In this document: positions 23,821 to 32,032 of the stretch, piece by piece
Numbering within the stretch: the stretch's first letter is position 1
Layout of the letters: the number at the start of each line of letters is the position of its first letter
NCBI GenBank assembly: GCA_028823345.1
Contig: JAPKBR010000039.1
Coordinates: 1 to 32,157, forward strand
Length of the DNA stretch: 32,157 nucleotides
Reading direction: 5' to 3'
From: Planctomycetota bacterium
Lineage (GTDB): Bacteria > Planctomycetota > UBA1135 > GCA-002686595
Position numbers and translations under genes: made by a program
The notes under the pieces: model-generated
Seen by the model: only the letters and a program-made list of their open reading frames with translations
What the model was told of the DNA's origin: nothing
Database searches by the model: none

Positions 23821-26187
23821 CTAGGCAGGCTCGGTTTGCTGCAACCCGCGCTCAAGAACCGCCAACAGAAGGTCCACGTCCTCGGCTGAAAACACCAGGG
23901 GCGGCTTGATCTTAAGCACATCATGTCCGGGGCCGTCGATGGACAAAAGTACCCCAGCTTCCTTGGCGATCTCCACCACCCGGGCCAAACGCTCAGGATC
24001 TCCTTCGCGGGTTTCTCCGTCGCGCACAAAAGCCACGCCTAGGTACAAGCCCCGTCCGCGCACGTCTCCCATCACCGAAAACTCCTCGGCCAACTTGCCC
24101 AGGCCCCGGACAAGGTGGGCCCCTACGCGAGCCGCTTGATCGATCAAGCCCTCCTCTTCAATCACATCGAGCACTGCCATGCCCACGGCGCAAGAAACCG
24201 GATTGCCCCCAAAGGTGTTGAAGTATTCAGGACCATCACCGAAGGCATCCGCCACGGTTCGGGTCGCGATCACCGCCCCCATGGGATGACCGTTGCCCAT
24301 GGGCTTGCCAAGGGTCACCAGATCCGGCACAAAGTCTTCCTGTTCAAAGGCCCACCAGTCGTTCCCCACCCGACCGAAGCCCACCTGCACCTCGTCCACG
24401 ATGCACAGCCCCCCGTGCTTACGGACGATGGCCGCAGCGCGACTCAACCAACCTCTCGGGGGAACCACTTGGCCGCCGCAACCGATCAAGGGCTCGGCCA
24501 AAAGCGCCGCGACCCTTCCGCCACTGGCTTCCACATCAAGACAGGCCTGTTCAACCTCGTCCGCATAGGCCTCGGCGGATCCGGGGCCCCGGTGCAAACC
24601 TCCATAGGGATCTGGGCACGACAGTTCGTGCACCCAGTTCGGGCACCCGCCGCCCCCCGGGGCGTTGAACTTGTAGGGGCTGACTCCCATGGCACCTGCG
24701 CTGTTCCCGTGGTAGCCGCCCCCCAGCACCAAAAAATGCTCCGCGCCGCTCTTGGCACGCGCCATGCGCAGTGCCAACTCGGTGGCCTCTGATCCCGAGT
24801 TCACCAACTGAACCACTTCCAAAGGATCGGGAAAAAGACCCGCGAGGCGCTGGGCATAGGCCAAACGGCCCGGATGCAGGTATCGGCTGTTGGTGTTCAA
24901 CTGGGCCGCTTGGGTGGCGAGGGCAGCCACAACCCTTGGGTGGCAATGACCCACGTGGCAGACGTTGTTCACGCAATCGAGATAGGGCCTTCCCCTGTCA
25001 TCGAACAAATAACTTCCCGCACCTCTCAGAATCACTAAGGACTCGTCGTAGGAAAGGGAAAGCCCAGGATTGAGCACGGCTTTACGGGATACCAGTAGCG
25101 CGGCGAGGTCTTGAGGCTCGTGGCTTGGTCCCTTTGGCAACAAGCCCAGGCCCTCACCCAGGTACTGGCGGGCGTGCTCGGGGGAGATTGCTAATAGGGC
25201 TGCTAGGGTTTTGGGCCCATCCCCTGTGTGCTGACTGAGGTGCGCGTTGTCAGGGTCCGCTTCCCGCGCGGCCCGGCCATGGATCAAACTCATGGTCAAG
25301 CGCGCCGCGGCGCAGGGAATCACCAGGTTGAGCTCCTCTAGTTCCAGGGGAAAGACCCGGTGGTATCCACGCACAAGGGACAAGGCAACGGAGAGAGGAT
25401 CCTCATCCGCCAACTGAGTTGCATAGGCCACGGCGATGCCGATCTCGGTCACACGGGCGGACACCGCCACGTCTCCCAAGTCAAACAAACCAGTCACCAT
25501 TGCGCGGTCGGAAGCACCCGCGACTCCGGGCTCTACGCGACCGGTCAGGTTGAACTCGTTGGCATCATAGAAGAGCAGCTGTTGGGGCAAGTCGCCGATC
25601 ACCTGACGTACGCATCCCCCATAGAGCAGCAGGGCATGCTCGAACAAACGCCGCATGCGGTGATCGGGTTCCAGATGCAAGACCTGGGCCAATGACTCGG
25701 TGGCTTCCATGCACCAGGTGTGCTGCCCCTCTCCAGGTTTGGTGGACAACTCTGCGAGGCAACGATCCACCCGGCCGAGCAATTCCCCCAAGCTGCACCA
25801 AGTGTCCATGCTGCGCCCGGGCAAATCTGCCAAGAGCGGTCCAGGCACCCAAGTCATCATGCGCGCGAGATGCACACGCCCATCCTGACCGGGTACTTCC
25901 ACCCAATCTTTTCCGCTGGTCGTGGGCAGCAACTCCGGCGCAATACCTGGCAGCTTTTGGGCGAGGCGCCTCAGGACGCGGGCCTCAAGTCCCAGCCGCA
26001 GGGGGTCCCCGACGTTTTGCACGCGCAACACATGGCTGGGCTCCCCGGCCCCATCAAGCAGGGCGAAATTCCGGTCCTCATAGCTGGTCAGAGGCTTGAG
26101 GGAGCCGGTCTGACCCCAGTGGGCGCGCAGGATCTCCTCGGCCTGGGCTAGGCCAAAGTCGGTCAGGGGGGGCGGGGTGGCGTCCAT
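23821..26187 (-). CDS. Kinase/PLP phospho-lyase fusion (hydroxylysine-kinase-like + AGXT2L-like)
   Basis: This is a 788-residue two-domain cytoplasmic enzyme. Residues 1-340 are an aminoglycoside-phosphotransferase-fold kinase with [10 protein letters not shown] near 34-43, catalytic YDANEFNL (Asp208, Asn213) and metal-binding FDLGD (Asp236). Residues 365-788 are a class III aminotransferase-fold domain with [27 protein letters not shown] and PLP Lys628 in [15 protein letters not shown], then [15 protein letters not shown]. Those strings are characteristic of the AGXT2L1/AGXT2L2 group, which eliminates phosphate and ammonia from phosphoethanolamine or 5-phosphohydroxylysine. By inference the kinase phosphorylates an amino alcohol and the second domain cleaves the product. 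The ATG at 26187 gives the shortest sensible N-terminus. It is divergent from an HExxH lipoprotein. Confidence 0.85.
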   Translation of the reverse strand: MDATPPPLTDFGLAQAEEILRAHWGQTGSLKPLTSYEDRNFALLDGAGEPSHVLRVQNVGDPLRLGLEARVLRRLAQKLPGIAPELLPTTSGKDWVEVPGQDGRVHLARMMTWVPGPLLADLPGRSMDTWCSLGELLGRVDRCLAELSTKPGEGQHTWCMEATESLAQVLHLEPDHRMRRLFEHALLLYGGCVRQVIGDLPQQLLFYDANEFNLTGRVEPGVAGASDRAMVTGLFDLGDVAVSARVTEIGIAVAYATQLADEDPLSVALSLVRGYHRVFPLELEELNLVIPCAAARLTMSLIHGRAAREADPDNAHLSQHTGDGPKTLAALLAISPEHARQYLGEGLGLLPKGPSHEPQDLAALLVSRKAVLNPGLSLSYDESLVILRGAGSYLFDDRGRPYLDCVNNVCHVGHCHPRVVAALATQAAQLNTNSRYLHPGRLAYAQRLAGLFPDPLEVVQLVNSGSEATELALRMARAKSGAEHFLVLGGGYHGNSAGAMGVSPYKFNAPGGGGCPNWVHELSCPDPYGGLHRGPGSAEAYADEVEQACLDVEASGGRVAALLAEPLIGCGGQVVPPRGWLSRAAAIVRKHGGLCIVDEVQVGFGRVGNDWWAFEQEDFVPDLVTLGKPMGNGHPMGAVIATRTVADAFGDGPEYFNTFGGNPVSCAVGMAVLDVIEEEGLIDQAARVGAHLVRGLGKLAEEFSVMGDVRGRGLYLGVAFVRDGETREGDPERLARVVEIAKEAGVLLSIDGPGHDVLKIKPPLVFSAEDVDLLLAVLERGLQQTEPA

Positions 26188-26298
26188 GGGAGCCGCACGA
26201 TACCCCCCACGCCCCTCCCGGTAGCCCTTTCTGTACCGATTTGGATCCGAATTGCCCCTCTCGCGGCCTGCCCTTCGGATACGGGGGTACGTTTTCCT

Positions 26299-27429
26299 GT
26301 GAACCTTACCACCCGATCCAGGGCGCCGCTTCTCGCGGCCGCCGCGCTCATGGGCGCCTGTATGGTGCAGCCCCCCGCAAGTCGGGTGCAGGCCGCGGAG
26401 GGAGTCGTACGCGCAGGGGACCTCCTGGAGGCCCACCACACCTCCCTTCTCCTCGACGCCCTCGGGCCGAAGGTTGAAGCCCTCGTCCCTTTCAGCAGCT
26501 TGCCCGATGACCTAGAGGTTTGGATCCAAGGACAGCCTCGGCTCTACGCATTTCCCGGCAGCCAAGTGGCTGACGCAGAAGGCCTTTGGAGCGAGCACCA
26601 CCATCGGGTGCTGCTTGCACGCAACGCAGACAATTTGGAACGCACCCTGGCCCACGAGTTGGTCCATGCGGCCCTCGACGAACCATGGCAGCTCTTGCCG
26701 GGAACTCTAGAAGAGGGACTTTGCGATTTGGTCAGCGCCAAACTCTGCCCCGATGGGGCGGCTCGCCTGCGAGCGGGACGGCTTTGCTCGGCAGCTTTGG
26801 CTTGCGGCGGACTCAAACTTGAGTTGCGCCTATCTTGGCCGAATGACAAGCGCGAGTGGCTGGCACGGGTGACCCTTTCAGGAGAAGACCAGGGAGAAAA
26901 ACCCCAGAGCCGAGTCTTTGACGTGCAAGCAGGTCTCTCCAGTACGGCCTTGACCAGCGGCACCAAGCGCGGATTTTACGGCCTGGCTTTCCTAGTGATA
27001 GAGCGCGCCGAAGCGGCGATTGGCTTGCAGGGCATTGCGGACCTTTGCCTCAAGGCGGACGCCCAAGGCCTGGACGAAGTGCCCCACACCTGGTTGTTGG
27101 ATGCTGCGGGTTTGGTGGATGAAACCCTCGCCTGGCGTGAAGCGGCCGTAGAACAGATGGGGCCAGACGAGTTGCGCGAGTTGGTGCAGATGTACCCGAA
27201 CTTCGCTGTGGACGCCCTACACTCTTGGCTCGCGGACGAAAACCTTGGGGCCGGCTGGCCCGAAGGTTTGGTGGCAGAGTTGGAACTTCTTGGGGGTCCG
27301 ACGATATCCCTGGTGGGTATCGACTCCCTCTTGACCTCTTTGCAGGACAAGCAGTTGGATGACTCCCAGGACGAGGGTGTTGAAGCTGCCCTCCTCGCCA
27401 ATGCCTCCAGCCCTAGTACTGGTCACTAG
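26299..27429 (+). CDS. Lipoprotein with a zinc-peptidase HExxH motif
   Basis: This 376-residue exported protein starts at GTG, giving a signal peptide with lipobox LMGAC. HELVH at residues 119-123, followed by LEEGLCDLV with Glu138/Glu139 about 15 residues later, fits a HExxH...E zinc metallopeptidase arrangement. The C-terminal 200 residues are helical and of no recognised family. An ATG at 26350 would remove the signal peptide and is less likely. The TAG stop lies inside a CTAG shared with the stop of the convergent pterin gene. Confidence 0.7.
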   Translation: MNLTTRSRAPLLAAAALMGACMVQPPASRVQAAEGVVRAGDLLEAHHTSLLLDALGPKVEALVPFSSLPDDLEVWIQGQPRLYAFPGSQVADAEGLWSEHHHRVLLARNADNLERTLAHELVHAALDEPWQLLPGTLEEGLCDLVSAKLCPDGAARLRAGRLCSAALACGGLKLELRLSWPNDKREWLARVTLSGEDQGEKPQSRVFDVQAGLSSTALTSGTKRGFYGLAFLVIERAEAAIGLQGIADLCLKADAQGLDEVPHTWLLDAAGLVDETLAWREAAVEQMGPDELRELVQMYPNFAVDALHSWLADENLGAGWPEGLVAELELLGGPTISLVGIDSLLTSLQDKQLDDSQDEGVEAALLANASSPSTGH

Positions 27430-27920
27430 GACGCGTGGTAACGATAGACCCCGCGCTGGCCGGAAGTCTCTTGCACGCTAACCTTGAGACGCTGAACCTC
27501 CACCAGGGGGAAGCGCCCTTTGAGCTCTTCAAGCAAGCGCCGGCCCAACCATGTGGCCAGATTCTCGGACGACGTGTTGTTCACCGGCAAGACGATCAAA
27601 TCCCCTTCGGGCATCAAGTAGCGACTCTCCCGATAGCGCACTTCCCGGTGCCCATCCACTGAATCCCCCACCACGAGTTCCGGATGTTCCCCCGGAGCAA
27701 TAAAATGCTCGTCAAGGGAGTCGCATAGCTCGCGCACCACCGGCTTGACGCGTTTGAAATCCAAGACCAGTCCGTGCTCGTCGAGACCTCCATCGATCTC
27801 CACAAAAACCCGGTAGTTGTGCCCGTGCAAACGCTCTGCGCTGCCGTCGGGAAAAATTAGAAAGTGAGCCGCCGAGAACTTGAAGTTCTCTTTGGACAAA
27901 TCGAGGCCCCAGTATTCCAT
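27426..27920 (-). CDS. 6-pyruvoyl-tetrahydropterin synthase/QueD family protein
   Basis: This 164-residue enzyme of the COG0720 family acts on 7,8-dihydroneopterin triphosphate. The zinc histidines are visible in SAAHF and LHGHNYRV, and the catalytic-triad region VSVQETSGQRGVYRY is present. The position four residues before the HGH His, usually a catalytic Cys (CxxxHGH in QueD), is Ala: AERLHGH. The remaining ExxHGH pattern resembles the PTPS-III group, which makes 6-hydroxymethyl-dihydropterin for folate. An insertion of about 28 residues (about 75-105) precedes PVNNTSSENLA. The ATG at 27920 is preferred over an upstream in-frame TTG at 28001. QueD, a folate bypass or an unrelated pterin role are all possible. 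Confidence 0.85.
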   Translation of the reverse strand: MEYWGLDLSKENFKFSAAHFLIFPDGSAERLHGHNYRVFVEIDGGLDEHGLVLDFKRVKPVVRELCDSLDEHFIAPGEHPELVVGDSVDGHREVRYRESRYLMPEGDLIVLPVNNTSSENLATWLGRRLLEELKGRFPLVEVQRLKVSVQETSGQRGVYRYHAS

Positions 27921-28042
27921 AGGGCGGAATGGTACCCGGTTGGCTCCCTCTCCGGCTCCATGGAGGTCGTCTGCTCCGGCGTCCCCCCCCGCATAGCTCA
28001 AATAACAGGGCCATCAGGCACAACCGGGGGGATTTCCGCCGA

Positions 28043-28048
28043 TAGAAT
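28043..28048 (+). promoter_or_regulatory. Candidate -10 box (TAGAAT) for the amidohydrolase
   Basis: TAGAAT lies 23 bases upstream of the amidohydrolase ATG, preceded by GCCGA. No -35 hexamer is recognisable at normal spacing. The upstream 27921-28042 region separates this gene from the divergent pterin gene and shows no other feature. Confidence 0.3.
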
Positions 28049-28071
28049 GAGGGCCTGCCAAGAGGCGACCC

Positions 28072-28992
28072 ATGACCAATCCCCCCCTCATCGACGCCCA
28101 CTGTCACTGGTTCTCTAACCCCTTCTTCCAAGCCCTCGCAGAGGAGAGCCCCATGGCTGGCACGGTGCGCCAACGCATCTCTCTGGTGCAGGAATCCACC
28201 GGCCTGCAACTGCCCGACGAGGATGACTCAGTCCATCGGCTCAATTGGCTGGCGGAAATGGAAGAGTCCTCGGTGGACCGCTTGGTGATTTTTTCCAGCC
28301 ATCCAAAAGAGTCCGGCACCGTTGCCGAAGCCGCGGCTGCGGCCCCCAAGCAGCTCACGGGAGTCGCAGTCATCAACCCCAACGTCGAAAACGCGGCGCA
28401 AAAAGCACGCACCTTGCTGGTGGAGCGGGGCATGCGCGGCCTGCTGCTGTTCCCCGCCCAACACGGATTCCGTATCGACAGTCCCCTGGTCGACCCCGTG
28501 CTGGAAGAAATCGCCGCTGTGCAAGGCGTGTGCTATGTGCATTGCGGGCTGTTCAAGGTCCCCCTGCGGGACCACTTCGGGCTCAAGCGCACCGCCAATC
28601 CCAGCCTAGCCAATCCCCTCTACCTGGTGCCCGCGGCGGACCGCCACCCCAACGTGAACTTCATCATCCCCCACTTCGGGGCGGGAATGTTCCGCGAGAC
28701 CCTCATGGCGGGCATGCAGTGCCGCAACATCTCGACGGACACATCGTCATCCAACGGTTGGATCCGAACTCAGTCACAAAATCTGACCCTGAAGGACGTG
28801 TTTGAGCGAGCGCTCGATGCCTTTGGCACCAAGCGTGTGCTGTTTGGTACGGACTCGGGACCTTTCCCCGCGGGCTGGCGGGAAGACCGACTCAGCGAAC
28901 AGTCCTCCATCGTCCGCAGCCTCGGAGGCAGCGCCGACGAACACGGTCAGATCTTTGGGGGCAACATCGCCCGCCTGCTCGACCTTAGTTGA
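28072..28992 (+). CDS. Amidohydrolase-family metal-dependent hydrolase
   Basis: This 306-residue TIM-barrel enzyme belongs to the amidohydrolase 2 group. Expected metal and catalytic residues are present: DAHCHWF at the N-terminus (HxH), VHCGLF and IPHFGAG (two His), and FGTDSGPFP (Asp). Members decarboxylate or hydrolyse small carboxylic compounds, but the substrate cannot be told from sequence. The last eight bases overlap the 3' end of the convergent TatD-like gene. Confidence 0.85.
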   Translation: MTNPPLIDAHCHWFSNPFFQALAEESPMAGTVRQRISLVQESTGLQLPDEDDSVHRLNWLAEMEESSVDRLVIFSSHPKESGTVAEAAAAAPKQLTGVAVINPNVENAAQKARTLLVERGMRGLLLFPAQHGFRIDSPLVDPVLEEIAAVQGVCYVHCGLFKVPLRDHFGLKRTANPSLANPLYLVPAADRHPNVNFIIPHFGAGMFRETLMAGMQCRNISTDTSSSNGWIRTQSQNLTLKDVFERALDAFGTKRVLFGTDSGPFPAGWREDRLSEQSSIVRSLGGSADEHGQIFGGNIARLLDLS

Positions 28993-29881
28993 TCACCGGC
29001 GTATCCACCCGCGGCTCTTGGCCGCGCAGGATGGAGCTATCGCCAAAGAGTTCTCTTTGGTCCACTTCCAAAGAGCCTTCGAGGGCTTCCACGTCAATCT
29101 GCCCAGACTGGGCGTAGGCGTCGATGGCATTTTGCCAGGTGGTCAACCGCACGATCTCGGGGTCGATGCCCTTCTCCAACATCAGGGCCCCAGTGCGCGG
29201 TACCGCCAGCGGATCGGAAATACCCCAATCGGCGGATGAGTCCACAATGATGCGATCGGGCCCATACTGCTTAACGACCTCGCACATGCGTGCGCTGCCC
29301 ATCTTCGTGTGGGGGTAAATCGTGAATGCTGCCCAGGCGCCTGAGTCCAGCACATCCTTGACGGTCTCTTCGTTGTTGTGATCGATGACCAGCTTATTCA
29401 TGGGGATACCACAGTTGATAGCCACATCGATCGAGCGTTGGATACCGCGCTTTTTGTCCCTGTGGGGTGAGTGCACCATGACCACCATGTCGTTCTCGGC
29501 AGCGAAATTCAGTTGAGCTTCGTAGGCGCGCTCCTCGGCGGGAGTGATCTCGTCATAGCCAATCTCGCCAATGGCCACGACCCCTTCCTTGAGGGCGTAG
29601 CTCGGCAGGATTTCCAACACTTCCCGGGCAAGGCCCTCGTCGTTTGCCTCTTTCGAGTTCAAACCAATCGTGCAATAGTGGCTGATGCCGAACTGGGAGG
29701 CACGGAAACGCTCCCAACCCAAAATGCTAGAGAAATAATCGGTGAACGCGCCGAGGGTCGTACGCGGCTGACCCAACCAAAAAGCAGGCTCAATGACCGC
29801 GCGAATGCCCGCCTCGGCCATGGCCGCGAGGTCATCGGTGGTGCGACTGGAACAGTGAATGTGTGGATCGAAAAAACGCAT
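28985..29881 (-). CDS. eboB: TatD-family hydrolase, EboB-like
   Basis: This 298-residue TIM-barrel metal-dependent hydrolase has metal ligands in FDPHIHCSSRTTDD, IGEIGYDE, MVHSPHRDKKRG, VIDHNNEETV and DSSADWGISDPL. The N-terminal wording, PHIH-xx-SRTTDD followed by EPAFWLGQPRTTLG, DYFSSILGWERFRA and HYCTIGLNSKEAN, is what I remember of EboB, the TatD protein of the ebo locus, rather than of DNase-type TatD. The preceding gene, five bases upstream, looks like EboA, which strengthens this. In Nostoc the ebo genes are linked to transport of a scytonemin precursor to the periplasm; here the role is unknown. A generic TatD hydrolase is the alternative. Confidence 0.8.
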   Translation of the reverse strand: MRFFDPHIHCSSRTTDDLAAMAEAGIRAVIEPAFWLGQPRTTLGAFTDYFSSILGWERFRASQFGISHYCTIGLNSKEANDEGLAREVLEILPSYALKEGVVAIGEIGYDEITPAEERAYEAQLNFAAENDMVVMVHSPHRDKKRGIQRSIDVAINCGIPMNKLVIDHNNEETVKDVLDSGAWAAFTIYPHTKMGSARMCEVVKQYGPDRIIVDSSADWGISDPLAVPRTGALMLEKGIDPEIVRLTTWQNAIDAYAQSGQIDVEALEGSLEVDQRELFGDSSILRGQEPRVDTPVIN

Positions 29882-29886
29882 CGTGA

Positions 29887-30849
29887 TTACTGGTTGGGTG
29901 CTTCCCGGCCAGGGAGTCGGCTAAAAGCTGCCTGGGAGCAGTCGCCATCCTGGGCAGCCTGGGCCCAGGGACTAAGAAGAGGGTCTTGGGCACGGATCAG
30001 GGCCTCTAGCCTACCCTCTTGCAGGGCACGCCCGAGGGCCAGAATTCCGGCGCAGCGACCTTCTTCGGTGCCATGATCCACCTCGCGGGCGATCAAGGGC
30101 AGGGCCCGGGACTGTTCAAAGGGCCCCACGCAAAGCCAGAGGTCCGCAGGGATCGGACGGCCCGCGCTGCTGCGCTCCTCCACCAGGTCCAGGGCCATGC
30201 GCGCCAGTTCCTCGTCCAACCGCCCATCGAGACCGTGGACACGCCAGAGGGGCGAGCCCAAAAAGAGTGCCTTGATCGCCATCTGGCGCCAGCCCACGTC
30301 TTCAAAGTGCCGAGCGGGATAGGGATTGTCGCAGGCCACGGCCTCAAAAACCGTCACGATATTCGTGCGGCAACCTTCCTGCATGCGCCATTGAAAACGC
30401 AGACCATCGGGCAAGAGGGGCAGGATGCGATAGAGGGCACGGCACTCCCCCTCATCCGCATGGGCAAAGAGCGCCTCCACCGCTTCGACGCAACTAGCCT
30501 GATCTAGATCCTGACGGGCAAACCACAACCTGGCCCGCAGGGTTTCCAGCAGGCCCCAGCGCTCGGGGTTCCAACCTGGCACCAACTTGGCCGCCAGGGT
30601 TAGCTCCTCCTCGCTGGGATCGAGCAACACTCGGTCACGAGCATGTCTGCTGGCGAGAGCGAAGAGCATCCCCATGCGCTTGAGATCCACCCCCGCGATG
30701 ATTTCTGCGGCTGCCTGATCTACATACTCCGCAGCGCTCGGGGAAAGCCGCCCATCGAGCAGGGCGCAGAAGAACTTTCCGATCTGCTCCACATCCACTT
30801 CCGCACAGGTGCTGGCCTTGCCGGGATCCGATTCGTCAAGGGTACCCAT
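29887..30849 (-). CDS. eboA: EboA-like protein
   Basis: This 320-residue, largely helical cytoplasmic protein has no signal peptide or enzyme motif. The segment VFEAVACDNPYPARHFEDVG, then QMAIKALFLGSPLWRVHGLDGRLDEELARMALD and LWLCVGPF, follows what I recall of EboA from cyanobacterial and pseudomonad ebo clusters. I chose the ATG at 30849 because it lies two bases after the stop of the upstream gene (TGATCATG); the open frame begins six bases earlier at a TTG. Biochemical function is not known for the family. The assignment relies on memory of the family and on the adjacent EboB-like gene. Confidence 0.7.
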   Translation of the reverse strand: MGTLDESDPGKASTCAEVDVEQIGKFFCALLDGRLSPSAAEYVDQAAAEIIAGVDLKRMGMLFALASRHARDRVLLDPSEEELTLAAKLVPGWNPERWGLLETLRARLWFARQDLDQASCVEAVEALFAHADEGECRALYRILPLLPDGLRFQWRMQEGCRTNIVTVFEAVACDNPYPARHFEDVGWRQMAIKALFLGSPLWRVHGLDGRLDEELARMALDLVEERSSAGRPIPADLWLCVGPFEQSRALPLIAREVDHGTEEGRCAGILALGRALQEGRLEALIRAQDPLLSPWAQAAQDGDCSQAAFSRLPGREAPNQ

Positions 30850-30851
30850 GA

Positions 30852-32030
30852 TCAACGCAAGCCCGCCTCAAGGGTCAGGATCGCAAATGCTGTAGCCGAG
30901 GTGATCGCATACCCCGCATCCATGAAATCACTCATGCTGCCGTCCTTCCATTGGGTCTTGGTGATATGTGGCCGCAACTGGGCGTGCCACTCTTCCTGTT
31001 CGTCCTTTGGCAAGGTGTTGATCACCTTGGCAGCGTAGTAGTGGGCAAAGTAATAAAAGTAGCCCGCATTGGCGTGGAAGCCCTCATGGGGCACGGGCCG
31101 GGTACGGGCGTGATCGAGGAAACCATGATGCCTAAAGAGGGCGGCAAGCCCTTCGCGCACCGAGTCGGGGGTCACATGCCGATCCCCCGCCTGAATCCGA
31201 GCCCAGTTTCCCACTTGGGTGCGGCCAAGGCTGCCCTCCATGCGATTGATGTGCTCGATGCCTCCAATCCGCACGCGCGGATTCAAGTCGTATTCATAGG
31301 CTCCACCGGGCAGTTCGCAGCGAGCCACATAGCTAAGGGCGCGCTGGTTCACTTTTTTCTCCACCGCCCAGCCCCGCTGTTCCGCGCGCACCATGGAAGG
31401 CAACACGAGAGCCGTGCAAAAGGAGGTGGCCCAGGTGGGCATACGGTCATAGGGCGGATCGTCGTAGTAAGCCCAGCCCCCCATGTCGGATTGGTGGGCC
31501 AAGAGCGAATCCATGAACTTCTTCCCGCGACTTGTGAGAGCCTCCGCCGTCGGGCCCTCCTGAAAACGCTTGTCGTCCAGCAATTCCATGCAGGCCACAA
31601 ACCCATAAAGCGTGCTCCAGACCCGGTCGTTGTCCCAGTCCGACCCGCGGGTCGAAGGGCGCGTGGTACAGAGCCAGTGGATCGCGCGGTCCAAGGCAAT
31701 ACGCCGCTCGGGCGTTTCGGGAATCGCGGCCAGGGCCATGGTTCCCAGGGCGTGGGCCCCTACTTGCCAGGAGTAATAGGTCTCCAAGGCAAAGCCCAAC
31801 TCCAAGACACAGTCAGGCGCACCCGCCCCCCAACTCCCGTCGGGGTTTTGACGGCCCAAGAGCGAATCGATTGCGCGCTTGTGAGAGTCATGAATTTCTT
31901 CACCGGAAAGAGTCTTGGGCACTTCCCGGGAAACCACGGGCTGAGCTGCGGGCAAAACCCGCCCCACCGGGGCCGGTTCTTCCCCCTGGGGCAGGGCGCA
32001 AGCGGCCCAACAGAGCAGGGTCGGGAGCAT
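30852..32030 (-). CDS. Exported alpha/alpha-toroid protein (prenyltransferase/squalene-cyclase-repeat-like)
   Basis: This 392-residue protein has repeats of the alpha/alpha-toroid type: LLGRQNPDGSWG (a QxxDGSWG QW motif), HQSDMGGWAY, CELPGGAYEY and TKTQWKDGSMSD. Such repeats form the barrel of terpenoid cyclases and prenyltransferases. The Asp-rich catalytic motif of squalene cyclases (DxDD) is not seen, so a binding or structural role is as likely as catalysis. The N-terminus (MLPTLLCWAAC) looks like a short signal peptide, possibly a lipoprotein one, although it lacks a positive charge. A GAGGG is nine bases before the ATG. The ATG follows the upstream stop by two bases. Confidence 0.65.
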   Translation of the reverse strand: MLPTLLCWAACALPQGEEPAPVGRVLPAAQPVVSREVPKTLSGEEIHDSHKRAIDSLLGRQNPDGSWGAGAPDCVLELGFALETYYSWQVGAHALGTMALAAIPETPERRIALDRAIHWLCTTRPSTRGSDWDNDRVWSTLYGFVACMELLDDKRFQEGPTAEALTSRGKKFMDSLLAHQSDMGGWAYYDDPPYDRMPTWATSFCTALVLPSMVRAEQRGWAVEKKVNQRALSYVARCELPGGAYEYDLNPRVRIGGIEHINRMEGSLGRTQVGNWARIQAGDRHVTPDSVREGLAALFRHHGFLDHARTRPVPHEGFHANAGYFYYFAHYYAAKVINTLPKDEQEEWHAQLRPHITKTQWKDGSMSDFMDAGYAITSATAFAILTLEAGLR

Positions 32031-32032
32031 GA

